Source: an uncultured Oscillospiraceae bacterium (GTDB taxonomy: Bacteria; Bacillota; Clostridia; Oscillospirales; Oscillospiraceae). From it: a stretch of DNA of 16,051 nt. The position numbers and the translations under genes are program-made. This document shows positions 1-6,698 of the stretch, one piece after another (the stretch's first letter is position 1; every line of letters starts with the position of its first letter). The notes under the pieces were generated by a model. It saw only the letters and a program-made list of their open reading frames with translations, was not told the DNA's origin and made no database searches. The stretch is from positions 1 through 16,051 of the forward strand of contig CAJUQN010000065.1 of assembly GCA_910588625.1 (NCBI GenBank). The letters run 5' to 3'.

Positions 1-497
1 GCTCCACCGGCGGCCGGGGCGAGTTCGTCTGGACCCAGGAGATCATCGACGAGACCATCGCCATGTACGAGGGCATCCTCCAGGAAATCAAGGAGGGCAA
101 GATGTACTCGAAAACCGTTGACGGGGACGACACCTTGATGATGAGCTATGACCCGGCTGATATCGAAAAAAACATGGAGACCAACATAGGCGACATCTTT
201 GTGAGGGACGGGGACGGCACGATGGCGCCGATCGACCCCAGCCAGGTCAAAACATCCTTCGTTGTCTCTGACGGCTCCACCCCGCTGCCGGCGGGCTTCG
301 TCATCACGGAAAAGACCGGCGTGCCGCAGGACGACTGGGACGTGGTGCGCGCCCCCGAGCGCACCGAGGAGGAGTGGCGGCAGATCATCGCCGACATCGA
401 GAGCGGCAAGATCCCGCCCTTTGAGATCCCGGACGACCCCAATGTAACGGTCAGCTTTGTGGACTACTCTGGCGGGAACTGCTCGGCAAAGAGCTGA
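1..497 (+). CDS. Unrecognised acidic protein, 3' end only
   Basis: The reading frame is open from base 3 at the window edge to a TGA at 495-497, so this is the last ~164 residues of a longer protein; the internal ATG at 63 has no clear Shine-Dalgarno and is probably not the start. The piece is rich in Asp/Glu, has repeated amphipathic stretches (ETIAMYEGILQEIKEGK; RTEEEWRQIIADIESGK) and no membrane segment or catalytic motif I can name. Pairs of 'EE/Q-I-x-E-x-GK' helices suggest a soluble or extracytoplasmic tail domain. I considered the C-terminal region of a BlaR1/M56-type sensor but cannot support it from this fragment. It is followed directly by a terminator hairpin at 513-541, so it ends its transcript. 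Confidence 0.6.
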   Translation, partial: STGGRGEFVWTQEIIDETIAMYEGILQEIKEGKMYSKTVDGDDTLMMSYDPADIEKNMETNIGDIFVRDGDGTMAPIDPSQVKTSFVVSDGSTPLPAGFVITEKTGVPQDDWDVVRAPERTEEEWRQIIADIESGKIPPFEIPDDPNVTVSFVDYSGGNCSAKS

Positions 498-512
498 TCT
501 ACAATAGAGCAG

Positions 513-541
513 GGGGCTTGGAACATCTTGTTCCAAGCCCC
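513..541 (+). terminator. Rho-independent terminator of the first gene
   Basis: A perfect 13-bp stem (GGGGCTTGGAACA with its complement) closes a 3-nt TCT loop, 15 nt after the stop codon at 497. The following sequence (GCTTTACGTTT) is only moderately T-rich. It lies between the + strand gene and the end of the minus-strand tnpV relic, so it may serve both sides. Confidence 0.75.
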
Positions 542-544
542 GCT

Positions 545-931
545 TTACGTTTGCCATAGAATCCTAACAGTATATGTACTCGTTGATAAGATTTCTTCCG
601 CACGGTTGCGGACGCTGTTCATCCTTCTGATCCACTCCATTTGATTTTCTTCTTTGAGCAACTCAGTGATACCCTCTTGCTCTGCCATCTGCACAATCAA
701 TCGGGACAGCATATCTTGGGCCTGCTGGTCAATCTCACCAATATGGGCATTTAATTTCCCGCCAAGTAACACGGCAGTATAGAGCGGCCTTCTATGCTCC
801 CGCAGATACCGTCTCCACCGCTGGCCCCAGATATCCGCAGGAACACTTTCCGGCACAGTGCGGTTTGGGAGAAACTAGTCGCCTTCTTGGCGATAAGTTC
901 CGCCCATTTGCTAAAATATAGACTTTTCCAT
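545..931 (-). pseudogene. tnpV: TnpV transposon-protein relic with two in-frame TAG codons
   Basis: Reading the minus strand from an ATG at 931 (good ribosome site GGAGGG about 8 nt upstream) gives a full-length TnpV-like protein of ~128 codons that opens MEKSIF-stop-QMGGTYRQEGD-stop-FLPN and continues through the family's typical IWGQRWRRYL, GKLNAHIGEIDQQAQDML and GITELLKEENQMEWIRRMNSVR blocks to a TAA at 545-547. TnpV is a small accessory protein of Tn4451-like clostridial mobilisable elements; its role is poorly defined. The two TAG codons (911-913, normally an acidic or Gln position, and 875-877, where relatives have Tyr) interrupt the frame; the rest is undamaged, so decay is recent. Translation could only restart downstream, at best giving a truncated 103-residue product from 856. 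No recombinase gene lies beside it, so it is an orphan. Confidence 0.8.
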
Positions 932-998
932 GAGATAACCCTCCGATATGCTAAAATTCCCTGCAATTCAATCACATCCGGCTGGCTATAAAAATTAT

Positions 999-1030
999 GG
1001 GAGAGGTAACTTCCTTACGTTGCCTCTCCC
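999..1030 (-). terminator. Terminator after the HPr gene
   Basis: A 12-bp stem (GGGAGAGGTAAC / GTTGCCTCTCCC, one T-G wobble) with an 8-nt loop lies 28 nt beyond the HPr stop codon. On the minus strand it runs into ATAATTTTTATAG, a usable U-tract. It closes the proposed amylosucrase-HPr transcript. Confidence 0.8.
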
Positions 1031-1057
1031 ACCGGGGCCTTCTCTTTTTCGCTTCGC

Positions 1058-1318
1058 TTACAGATTGTCCTTGAAAAACTGCTCCATGGCGACCAGGTTG
1101 GCGTCCTCGTCGCCGCCCTCGACGGCGACGGTAACGGTCTCGCCCTGCTTGATACCCAGGCCCATCAGAGCCATCAGCTTGGTGCCCACGGCGGACTTGC
1201 CGTCAGCCTTGGCAATGGTGACGGTACTGTCCAGCGCCTTGATGGCCTTGACCAGCAGACCGGCGGGACGGGCGTGGATACCCACAGGGTCGGTGATGGT
1301 GTAGGTGAACTGTTTCAT
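1058..1318 (-). CDS. ptsH: HPr-family phosphocarrier protein
   Basis: An 86-residue protein of normal HPr length. HPr carries a phosphoryl group from Enzyme I to sugar-specific EIIA proteins in the cytoplasm. The active-site His15 is in the conserved GIHARPAG motif. In Firmicutes a second site, Ser46, is phosphorylated by HPr kinase for CcpA-mediated catabolite control; aligned on the following MxxMxLGI helix, that position here is Lys47 (context VGTKLMALMGLGI), with a Thr just before it, so the classical regulatory serine is missing. The start is supported by an AAAGGA site about 9 nt upstream. The gene begins 46 nt after the amylosucrase-like gene's stop with no terminator between, and ends in the hairpin at 999-1030, suggesting co-transcription. 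It may be the general HPr or a dedicated paralogue; the fold assignment is very secure, the symbol less so. Confidence 0.93.
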   Translation of the reverse strand: MKQFTYTITDPVGIHARPAGLLVKAIKALDSTVTIAKADGKSAVGTKLMALMGLGIKQGETVTVAVEGGDEDANLVAMEQFFKDNL

Positions 1319-1364
1319 AACGATCAGTCCTTTCTTATGATAAAATGGTGGGGTATCTCACAGT

Positions 1365-3245
1365 TCAGGCGTCGGCAGGCTCCGCCTCGGCGCTTTTCCA
1401 GCTTTGCTTCTGTTCCATATAATAACACCCATAGGGGGGGATTTGCAAGCCCTCCAGTATATATTTTTTACCCGTGAACAAATCTGTAAACTCTCCCGGA
1501 TCCCAGGGAAAGGAGGCGGACTTTTCCTCCCCGGTGAAGTTGAACACACCGATGATCTTCTGGCCCTCGCAATACCGCCCTATGGCAAGCAGGCCGTTAT
1601 CTCCGGTGTCCAGCGTCCATACGTCCGCCGACGCGCCAAAGGCGGGGTTGCTCCTGCGCAGGGACCCCAGGGCATTGAGGCCGCAGAACACCTGCCCCTC
1701 CGAGGTAGACAGGTCGTTGGCGTGTTCCGCCAGGTCCCACCGCATTTTGCCCCGGTGGAGGTAGCGGCTGTCCTCCGCCTTGTTGGGGTCGTCCTTGTAG
1801 CTGTAGTCGTTCACCTGTGCGATCTCATCCCCACTGTACAGCAGAGGGATACCCGTCTGCATGAACATCATGGCGTGGAGGGTCAAGTCAAAGCGGACAG
1901 CCCGCTCCATGGCTCCAGCATCCTGCTCGGACCTGGCCTTCTCAATGCCGCACAGGCTGGCGGTAGTACCGCACTGGCGGGCGTCGCCGCTGACGGGGTC
2001 GGCGTTGTACAACTCTCCCCGGGCCACGCTGTCCGGGGCCAGGCCCTGGAACCAGTCGCTGAGGAACTTTTTGTGCGGTACCTCAGAGACGCCCCACAGC
2101 TTCAATGTGTCGTAATCCAGCCCCCAGCCAATATCGTCGTGACAGCGCAGGTAGTTGAGAAACACGTACTGCTTAGGCAGTGCGTTGACGGCGTCCAGCT
2201 GTTTTCGCAGCAGGCGGGTGTCCTTGGCCGCCACCGTGTGCCAGGTCGTGCACATGGTGGTAACATTGTACAGAAGGTGGCACTCCGGCTTTTCTACGGT
2301 GCCGAAGTAGGGCACTACCTTCACCGGCTCCATGACCACCTCGCCCAGCAGAATAACGGAGGGGCACACGATCTCGCCGATCATCCGCATCATGCGCACG
2401 ATAGTGTGGACCTGGCGCAGGTTGCGGCAGTCGGTGCCCAACTCCTTCCAGATGTAGGGCACCGCGTCAATGCGGATCATGTCCATGCCCTTGTTGGCCA
2501 GGAACAGGAAGTTGTACATCATCTCATTGAATACACGGGGGTTGCGGTAGTTCAAATCCCACTGGTAGGGATAAAAGGAGGTCATGACGTAGTGGCTGCA
2601 GTCCTCCAGCCAGGTGAAATTCCCCGGCGCGGTGGTGGGAAACACCTGGGGGACAGTCTTTTCATACTCCTGAGGGATGGACGGATCGGCAAAGAAGAAA
2701 TAGCGGCTCATATACTCCCCGTCCCCGGCCCGGGCCCGCTTCGCCCACGGGTGGTCCTGACTGGTGTGGTTCATCACGAAGTCCATGCACACGTTGACGC
2801 CCTTTTTGTGGCAGGCGGCGGTGAGCTTCTCCAGATCGTCCATGACGCCCAGGTCAGGCCGCACCGACCGGAAGTCCGCCACAGCATAGCCGCCGTCGCT
2901 GCGCCCCGGCACAGTGTCCAAGAAGGGCATCAGGTGGATGAGATTGACCCCTGTTTTCTCGATGTAGGGCAGCTTTTTTCGCACGCCGTTCAAATCCCCG
3001 GCGAAGTTGTCGATGTAGAGCATCATCCCGGTCAGGTCGTTGGACTTGTACCACTCGGGGTCGGCCTCCCGCTCCAGGTCCCGTTTTTTCAAAGCGGCGG
3101 GGCGCTCGTCGGCGTACACATACAACTCGTTGCATAGCTCAGCAAACATGGAATCGTTGTCATACAGCTCCATATACAGCCAGCGCAGCTCGTCCAGATG
3201 GCGCGCCAGCCGTGCTTGAAATAGGGCTTCCTCTTTTTTCGTCAT
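1365..3245 (-). CDS. Amylosucrase-like GH13 glycoside hydrolase/transglucosidase
   Basis: A 626-residue alpha-amylase superfamily protein, close to the usual ~630-650 of amylosucrases. Residue numbers are from the chosen start. Seen: an N-terminal helical region (1-80), a (beta/alpha)8 barrel with conserved DFVMNHTSQDHPW (about 155), RIDAVPYIWKELGT with the nucleophile Asp260, LLGEVV with the acid/base Glu302, and LRCHDDIGWG with the stabiliser Asp370, then a C-terminal beta domain. RIDAVxxIWKxxGTxCxNLxQxH and HDDIGW are signatures of GH13 subfamily 4, which splits sucrose and builds alpha-1,4-glucan, or simply hydrolyses sucrose. No signal peptide, so it acts in the cytoplasm. The start at 3245 is preferred because GGAGGGA lies 8 nt upstream; an in-frame ATG at 3299 has no ribosome site. 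Promoter at 3311-3339; HPr follows 46 nt downstream. Synthase versus hydrolase cannot be settled by eye. Confidence 0.9.
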   Translation of the reverse strand: MTKKEEALFQARLARHLDELRWLYMELYDNDSMFAELCNELYVYADERPAALKKRDLEREADPEWYKSNDLTGMMLYIDNFAGDLNGVRKKLPYIEKTGVNLIHLMPFLDTVPGRSDGGYAVADFRSVRPDLGVMDDLEKLTAACHKKGVNVCMDFVMNHTSQDHPWAKRARAGDGEYMSRYFFFADPSIPQEYEKTVPQVFPTTAPGNFTWLEDCSHYVMTSFYPYQWDLNYRNPRVFNEMMYNFLFLANKGMDMIRIDAVPYIWKELGTDCRNLRQVHTIVRMMRMIGEIVCPSVILLGEVVMEPVKVVPYFGTVEKPECHLLYNVTTMCTTWHTVAAKDTRLLRKQLDAVNALPKQYVFLNYLRCHDDIGWGLDYDTLKLWGVSEVPHKKFLSDWFQGLAPDSVARGELYNADPVSGDARQCGTTASLCGIEKARSEQDAGAMERAVRFDLTLHAMMFMQTGIPLLYSGDEIAQVNDYSYKDDPNKAEDSRYLHRGKMRWDLAEHANDLSTSEGQVFCGLNALGSLRRSNPAFGASADVWTLDTGDNGLLAIGRYCEGQKIIGVFNFTGEEKSASFPWDPGEFTDLFTGKKYILEGLQIPPYGCYYMEQKQSWKSAEAEPADA

Positions 3246-3310
3246 GGGACAGTCCCTCCACATCTCACTCGGCTTTTCAAAATGTGAAATCATTTTCATT
3301 TCAAGATTCC

Positions 3311-3339
3311 ATTATACCGTTGGATTCATCCCTTGTAAA
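3311..3339 (-). promoter_or_regulatory. SigA-type promoter of the amylosucrase-HPr unit
   Basis: On the minus strand, TTTACA (3334-3339) and TATAAT (3311-3316) are separated by exactly 17 nt. The predicted start near 3304 gives a ~59-nt leader. The leader holds a small inverted repeat (AAAATG...CATTTT around 3279-3296) that could be an operator, but it does not match a CcpA cre site. Confidence 0.75.
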
Positions 3340-3407
3340 TTGTGCGCTGGACCAAAATTTCTGCACCGGATTTGTACAAGATTATGAAACCGGTTCCCCA
3401 ATCAAAG

Positions 3408-4379
3408 TCAGCTCTCTCCTGCCTCCTGCTCCAGGCGGGCGGACTTCCGTCTCAGCCGCCCTTTGCCCTTGCAGACGTGGACACCGCCGTCCAGCGCCGC
3501 GGCATACTCCAGGGTCAGCTCCGGCGTGATCTCCGGCACCGACCGCCGCCCCTGCCACAGTCCGTCCTCCCGCCGGGTCAGCGTTAAGCGGCACAGGAAC
3601 CGCCCGTGCTCCGGGCAGGTGAACACGCCATAATACTGCTGAGCCGTCCGCCCCTCCTTGGGCGCGATGAAGTGCCAGCGGGCAATTCCCTGCCTGTGGC
3701 CGCACAAGGGGCACGCTGGAGTCCGGGTAGACCGGGCGTCCAGCACCTCTTCCGGAGTTCCCACCGGCCCCAGCTTTTGCCGGGCCTGCCGGGGGAAGGA
3801 CAGCCGGGACAGCTTCAGCGCCGCCCGCCGGTGCTTGGGCGGGGCGGGCTCAGGCCTCCAGGCCAGGTCCGACCGGGTGAGCCAGCGGCCCAGAACGGCG
3901 GTATACATGGCGTCGTTCAGGGCGTTGTGATAGTCGAACACATCCGGGACGCCACAGTACTCCGCCGCCCGCCACAGGGCAATCTGCTGGTCAGCGCCCA
4001 AGGCGTGGGCAAAGGCCCGCTGGAAGTCAAAAAACTCCTCCGCCTCGAAGGGGGGTAGTCCCCAGTATTTACAATTTTCGTTCAGCGCCTCCACATCGCC
4101 GCCGCCCCAGCCCGCGAAGACCTTATCGTCCCCGCACCAAGCGCGGAACGCCTCCGCCGCGCCAGGGAAACGCTGGCGGGAAGTCTTGAACACCTCCAGC
4201 TCTGGCAGTTTTTTCGCGCCTAAATCGAATTTTTTGTGGACGGTAGGCCGCAGGCAGGCGTTGAATGTGTCCACGATGGGCCCGCCCAGCTTCTCGGTGC
4301 GCACCGCTCCGATTTGTAAGATCTCATTCAGCGGCTTTTTGTCGTAACCCCGGTTCCACTCCAGGTCCAGGATGATCAT
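3408..4379 (-). CDS. DEDDh-type 3'-5' exonuclease with C-terminal zinc-ribbon-like tail
   Basis: A 323-residue cytoplasmic protein. The N-terminal ~170 residues carry the DEDDh exonuclease motifs: Exo I ILDLEWN (Asp5, Glu7), Exo II GWGGGDVEAL (Asp95), and Exo III HNALNDA (His151, Asp156). This fold uses two metal ions to remove 3' nucleotides from DNA or RNA (DnaQ/RNase T/KapD group). After a basic Pro/Arg-rich linker (171-210), the C-terminal part has CPLCGH (Cys223, Cys226) and CPEHGRFLC (Cys255, His258, Cys263), consistent with a zinc ribbon that could hold nucleic acid; the basic end (KGKGRLRRKSAR) fits this. It is not the polymerase III epsilon subunit judging by its unusual tail. The start has only a weak ribosome site (GAAGTGA), but a good promoter sits at 4419-4447. 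Substrate unknown. Confidence 0.85.
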   Translation of the reverse strand: MIILDLEWNRGYDKKPLNEILQIGAVRTEKLGGPIVDTFNACLRPTVHKKFDLGAKKLPELEVFKTSRQRFPGAAEAFRAWCGDDKVFAGWGGGDVEALNENCKYWGLPPFEAEEFFDFQRAFAHALGADQQIALWRAAEYCGVPDVFDYHNALNDAMYTAVLGRWLTRSDLAWRPEPAPPKHRRAALKLSRLSFPRQARQKLGPVGTPEEVLDARSTRTPACPLCGHRQGIARWHFIAPKEGRTAQQYYGVFTCPEHGRFLCRLTLTRREDGLWQGRRSVPEITPELTLEYAAALDGGVHVCKGKGRLRRKSARLEQEAGES

Positions 4380-4418
4380 TGGTCCATCACTTCATTTCTC
4401 TTTATCAGTGTGCGTTCT

Positions 4419-4447
4419 ATTGTATTGTGCTATTCTCCCTCCGTCAA
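4419..4447 (-). promoter_or_regulatory. Promoter of the exonuclease gene
   Basis: On the minus strand TTGACG (4442-4447) and TACAAT (4419-4424) are 17 nt apart, about 40 nt upstream of the start codon. The hairpin at 4463-4489 sits just upstream and would insulate it from the gene to the right. Confidence 0.7.
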
Positions 4448-4462
4448 GGGCAAAACGCTGGA

Positions 4463-4489
4463 GGGTCCCGGAGACGTCCTCCGGGGCCC
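4463..4489 (-). terminator. GC-rich hairpin, likely terminator of the DUF2971 gene
   Basis: An 11-bp stem (GGGTCCCGGAG / CTCCGGGGCCC, one T-G wobble) with a 5-nt ACGTC loop. On the minus strand the U-tract is poor (CGTTTTG after 9 nt); on the plus strand TTTGAGCTTTAT follows. Position between two minus-strand genes, just before the next promoter, favours a terminator role. The rest of 4490-4642 shows no gene; it holds a weaker inverted repeat (GGAAC/GAAAAA arms, 4587-4624) and a 9-bp direct repeat GCGTGCCTT at 4513 and 4565. Confidence 0.5.
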
Positions 4490-4642
4490 TTTGAGCTTTA
4501 TATCTGAACCCAGCGTGCCTTACTACCGCTACCGGCGCAGGGCGGCCGCCGATAGTCTTTGACGGCGTGCCTTTCCAGCTCCACTTGGAACAGAAAAATC
4601 GTCAATAATACTTTTTCACGTTCCTCTCTCCTTATGTTCACT

Positions 4643-5479
4643 TTATATCGAGAGCCTCCTCAAGGGACAATCCGACAGAGACACCCGGTCCACTAGGCCA
4701 CGCAAGCCGTTGTCCCGCAGGTAGTCTTGGAAGATGGCCAGGGACTGTGTGGAATCTGGCCCGATAATGATCTCCGCCACCAGATCCTCCAGGCCAATGC
4801 CGATATCCCGGCACATGGCTTTCAGGTCCAGAGGATAATATTTTTTGATGCGCTCCCGGGTGACGTGGTAGCAGGGCCGCACATCGAATTCCGCCTTCTC
4901 AAAGGGGGACACCACCAGGCGCATCTCATATTCCGACGAAAAGGACGGGTGCTTGTAGGACACCGAGCAGGCCCAGGCCTCCCGAAACGCCTCCGCCACT
5001 TCAGGGCTTTGCAGGCTCAGCGTCTCCCCGCTGCGGGCCAGGACACAGAACTCCTCCACCATGGGGTGGGTCGCCATATTGTCCCGGTAAAATACCAGCT
5101 GGAGGGACAGCGCTCCCCGAGCCAGCTTTTCCAGATACTCCCGGCGGAAGGCAATGCACACGCCCCGGCCCCGGTTGCCGTAGCGCTCCCACTGGGCGGC
5201 GTCGTCCCGGTGGAAGGAAAAGCAGGCGGCAAAGGCAGAGTATTCCTTTTTCAGCTCCTCCCGAAACAGGGCCTCAATTTGGCGGGCCTGTTCCCTATCC
5301 CCGTCCTGCACCAAACGGTCCACGGTTGCAGCGCACAGGCGTCTCATGAAGTGCTTCATCTCCGCAGAATCGTTCATGCGCAGCACATTGTTCACCCGCA
5401 GCTGGGCACAGCGCAGGATACCGTCCAACGCCTGGAAGTCGGTATAGTGATAGAGAATTTTTCTCCGCCGGTGATCCAT
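4643..5479 (-). CDS. DUF2971 domain protein
   Basis: A 278-residue soluble protein. The N-terminus has the family pattern LYHYTDFQALDGIL (about 9-22) followed by LRVNNVLRMNDSAEM, and a central FAACFSFHRDDAAQWERYGNRGRGVCIAF block (about 83-111), all typical of DUF2971. No biochemical function is established for the family. The HYT...W-x-x-Y arrangement recalls ADP-ribosyltransferase-like folds, which is only an idea. No signal peptide or membrane segment. It has its own promoter (5514-5541), with the TRAP operon terminator to the right and a hairpin at 4463-4489 on its downstream side, so it appears monocistronic. Ribosome site AAGGGG/AAGGGCGG precedes the start at 5479. Confidence 0.85.
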   Translation of the reverse strand: MDHRRRKILYHYTDFQALDGILRCAQLRVNNVLRMNDSAEMKHFMRRLCAATVDRLVQDGDREQARQIEALFREELKKEYSAFAACFSFHRDDAAQWERYGNRGRGVCIAFRREYLEKLARGALSLQLVFYRDNMATHPMVEEFCVLARSGETLSLQSPEVAEAFREAWACSVSYKHPSFSSEYEMRLVVSPFEKAEFDVRPCYHVTRERIKKYYPLDLKAMCRDIGIGLEDLVAEIIIGPDSTQSLAIFQDYLRDNGLRGLVDRVSLSDCPLRRLSI

Positions 5480-5513
5480 GCCGCCCTTACGCCCCTTTCC
5501 GCCAGTTTCTTAC

Positions 5514-5541
5514 ATTATACCAGAAGTAAAATTTTTTGCAA
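5514..5541 (-). promoter_or_regulatory. Promoter of the DUF2971 gene
   Basis: On the minus strand TTGCAA (5536-5541) and TATAAT (5514-5519) are spaced by 16 nt, 35 nt upstream of the start codon. It lies immediately after the TRAP operon terminator. Confidence 0.65.
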
Positions 5542-5558
5542 CGGTCTGCCCATAAAAT

Positions 5559-5587
5559 GAGGCCCCGAGAAAAGCTCTCGGGGCCTC
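5559..5587 (-). terminator. Terminator of the TRAP transporter operon
   Basis: A perfect 12-bp stem (GAGGCCCCGAGA with its complement) and 5-nt loop. On the minus strand it is followed by ATTTTATG. It lies 32 nt after the binding-protein stop codon. An A-tract on the opposite flank makes it potentially bidirectional. Confidence 0.85.
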
Positions 5588-5619
5588 CAAAAAATCTGCT
5601 CTTCGCGCGCCGCTGTCAA

Positions 5620-6657
5620 TTACAGCACGCCGATCTCCTTGTAGTACTTCTCAGCGCCGGGATGGAGAGGCAGGTTGGCGATGTCCTTCACGGCCTCCTC
5701 GGGGGTCAGGCCCTTCAGGTTGGCCTGGGCCTCGCCCAACTGGTCGATGTTCTCCCAGAAGGTGCGGGTCAGATCATACACGGCCTGCTCACTCAGGTCG
5801 CCGCGGCAGAACATGACCATCTTGATGGCGGAGGTCTGAATGTCCTCGTCCTGGTTGGGGTAGGTACCCGCGGGGATGGTCAGTGGGGCGTACCAGGGGT
5901 ATTGGGCCTGGAGGGCGGAGATCACATCGTCGCTGATGCTCAGCACCTTGCAGCCGGAGGTGCAGGCCTGGGTGACGGCAGCGGCGGGAGCACCGGACAT
6001 GATCCAGGCGCCGTCAATGGTGCTGTTCTGGAGCATATCGGCAGCGTCGGTGAAGGCAATGTACTCACAGTTGATATCGTCGGGGTAGTTCAGACCGGCG
6101 GCGGTGAAGTGGTTCATGCACTCGCCCTCCACACTGGAGCCGGCGGCGGCCACGGCGAAATGCTTGCCCTTCACGCCCGCCAAATCAGCGATGCCGGACT
6201 TCTCAGTAACCACCACCTGGTTGGGGTTGAAATACAGGCCCGCGATGACCTTCAGGTCGCCGTAGGCATAGCCCTCAAAGCTGTCGGTACCATTGAGGCA
6301 CTGGTAGCAGTTGGAGCTGATTGCGATAGACACCTGGGCCTCCCCCTCGGACACCTGGTTCAGGTTGTCAATGCCGCCGTTTGACGCCTGGCTGGAGGCG
6401 CTGACGTAGGAGATCTCAGTGTCCCACAGATTGGTGATGGCCGCGCCCACGGCATACAGCGCACCACCGGAGGTAGCGGTGGGGAAGTTGATGGTGACGG
6501 GGTCCGGCTCAGCGCCGGGGTCTGTGGCGGGGGCGGCGGAGGCCTGGACATCCTCGCTGGGGGCGGTGCTGTTGTCGCCGCTGGCGTCATTGCCGCAGCT
6601 GGCCAGCAGGCTCAGCATGAGGGCGGCGGCCAATGCAAGAGAAAGTGCCTTTTTCAT
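5620..6657 (-). CDS. TAXI-family TRAP transporter solute-binding lipoprotein
   Basis: A 345-residue secreted lipoprotein that captures a solute outside the cell and hands it to the TRAP permease encoded just upstream. The N-terminus MKKALSLALAAALMLSLLASC is a signal peptide with lipobox LASC, giving lipidated Cys21. A low-complexity Ser/Ala/Asp/Pro linker follows (22-50), then the TAXI fold: INFPTATSGGALYAVGAAITNLW (about 54-76), a Q-V-S-x-A-I-S region, GLYFNPNQVVVTEKSGIADLAGVKGK, and AAAGSSVEGECMNH. The C-terminus (LTPEEAVKDI..LPLHPGAEKYYKEIG) is the family hallmark. The start at 6657 has AAAGGA about 11 nt upstream; the frame stays open further right but that part is antisense-like to the permease. 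The gap to the permease is 41 nt. Substrate is unknown; relatives bind C4-dicarboxylates, glutamate or 2-oxoglutarate. Confidence 0.93.
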   Translation of the reverse strand: MKKALSLALAAALMLSLLASCGNDASGDNSTAPSEDVQASAAPATDPGAEPDPVTINFPTATSGGALYAVGAAITNLWDTEISYVSASSQASNGGIDNLNQVSEGEAQVSIAISSNCYQCLNGTDSFEGYAYGDLKVIAGLYFNPNQVVVTEKSGIADLAGVKGKHFAVAAAGSSVEGECMNHFTAAGLNYPDDINCEYIAFTDAADMLQNSTIDGAWIMSGAPAAAVTQACTSGCKVLSISDDVISALQAQYPWYAPLTIPAGTYPNQDEDIQTSAIKMVMFCRGDLSEQAVYDLTRTFWENIDQLGEAQANLKGLTPEEAVKDIANLPLHPGAEKYYKEIGVL

Positions 6658-6698
6658 GTTCGTTGAACTTCCTTTCAAAAATGTTTGGTGCTGTATTG

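Noticed and set aside
1404..3137. A 577-codon open frame on the plus strand opposite the amylosucrase gene
   Set aside because: It is exactly antisense to a GH13 enzyme with all catalytic motifs; its composition (His/Val/Gln-rich) is typical of the opposite strand of a GC-rich gene, and it has no recognisable domain.
3279..3296. Possible CcpA cre site in the amylosucrase leader
   Set aside because: The short inverted repeat lacks the central CG and flanking pattern of the cre consensus.
4727..5560. A 277-codon plus-strand frame opposite the DUF2971 gene
   Set aside because: Antisense shadow of a gene with a family match, promoter and ribosome site; no domain seen in the plus-strand product.
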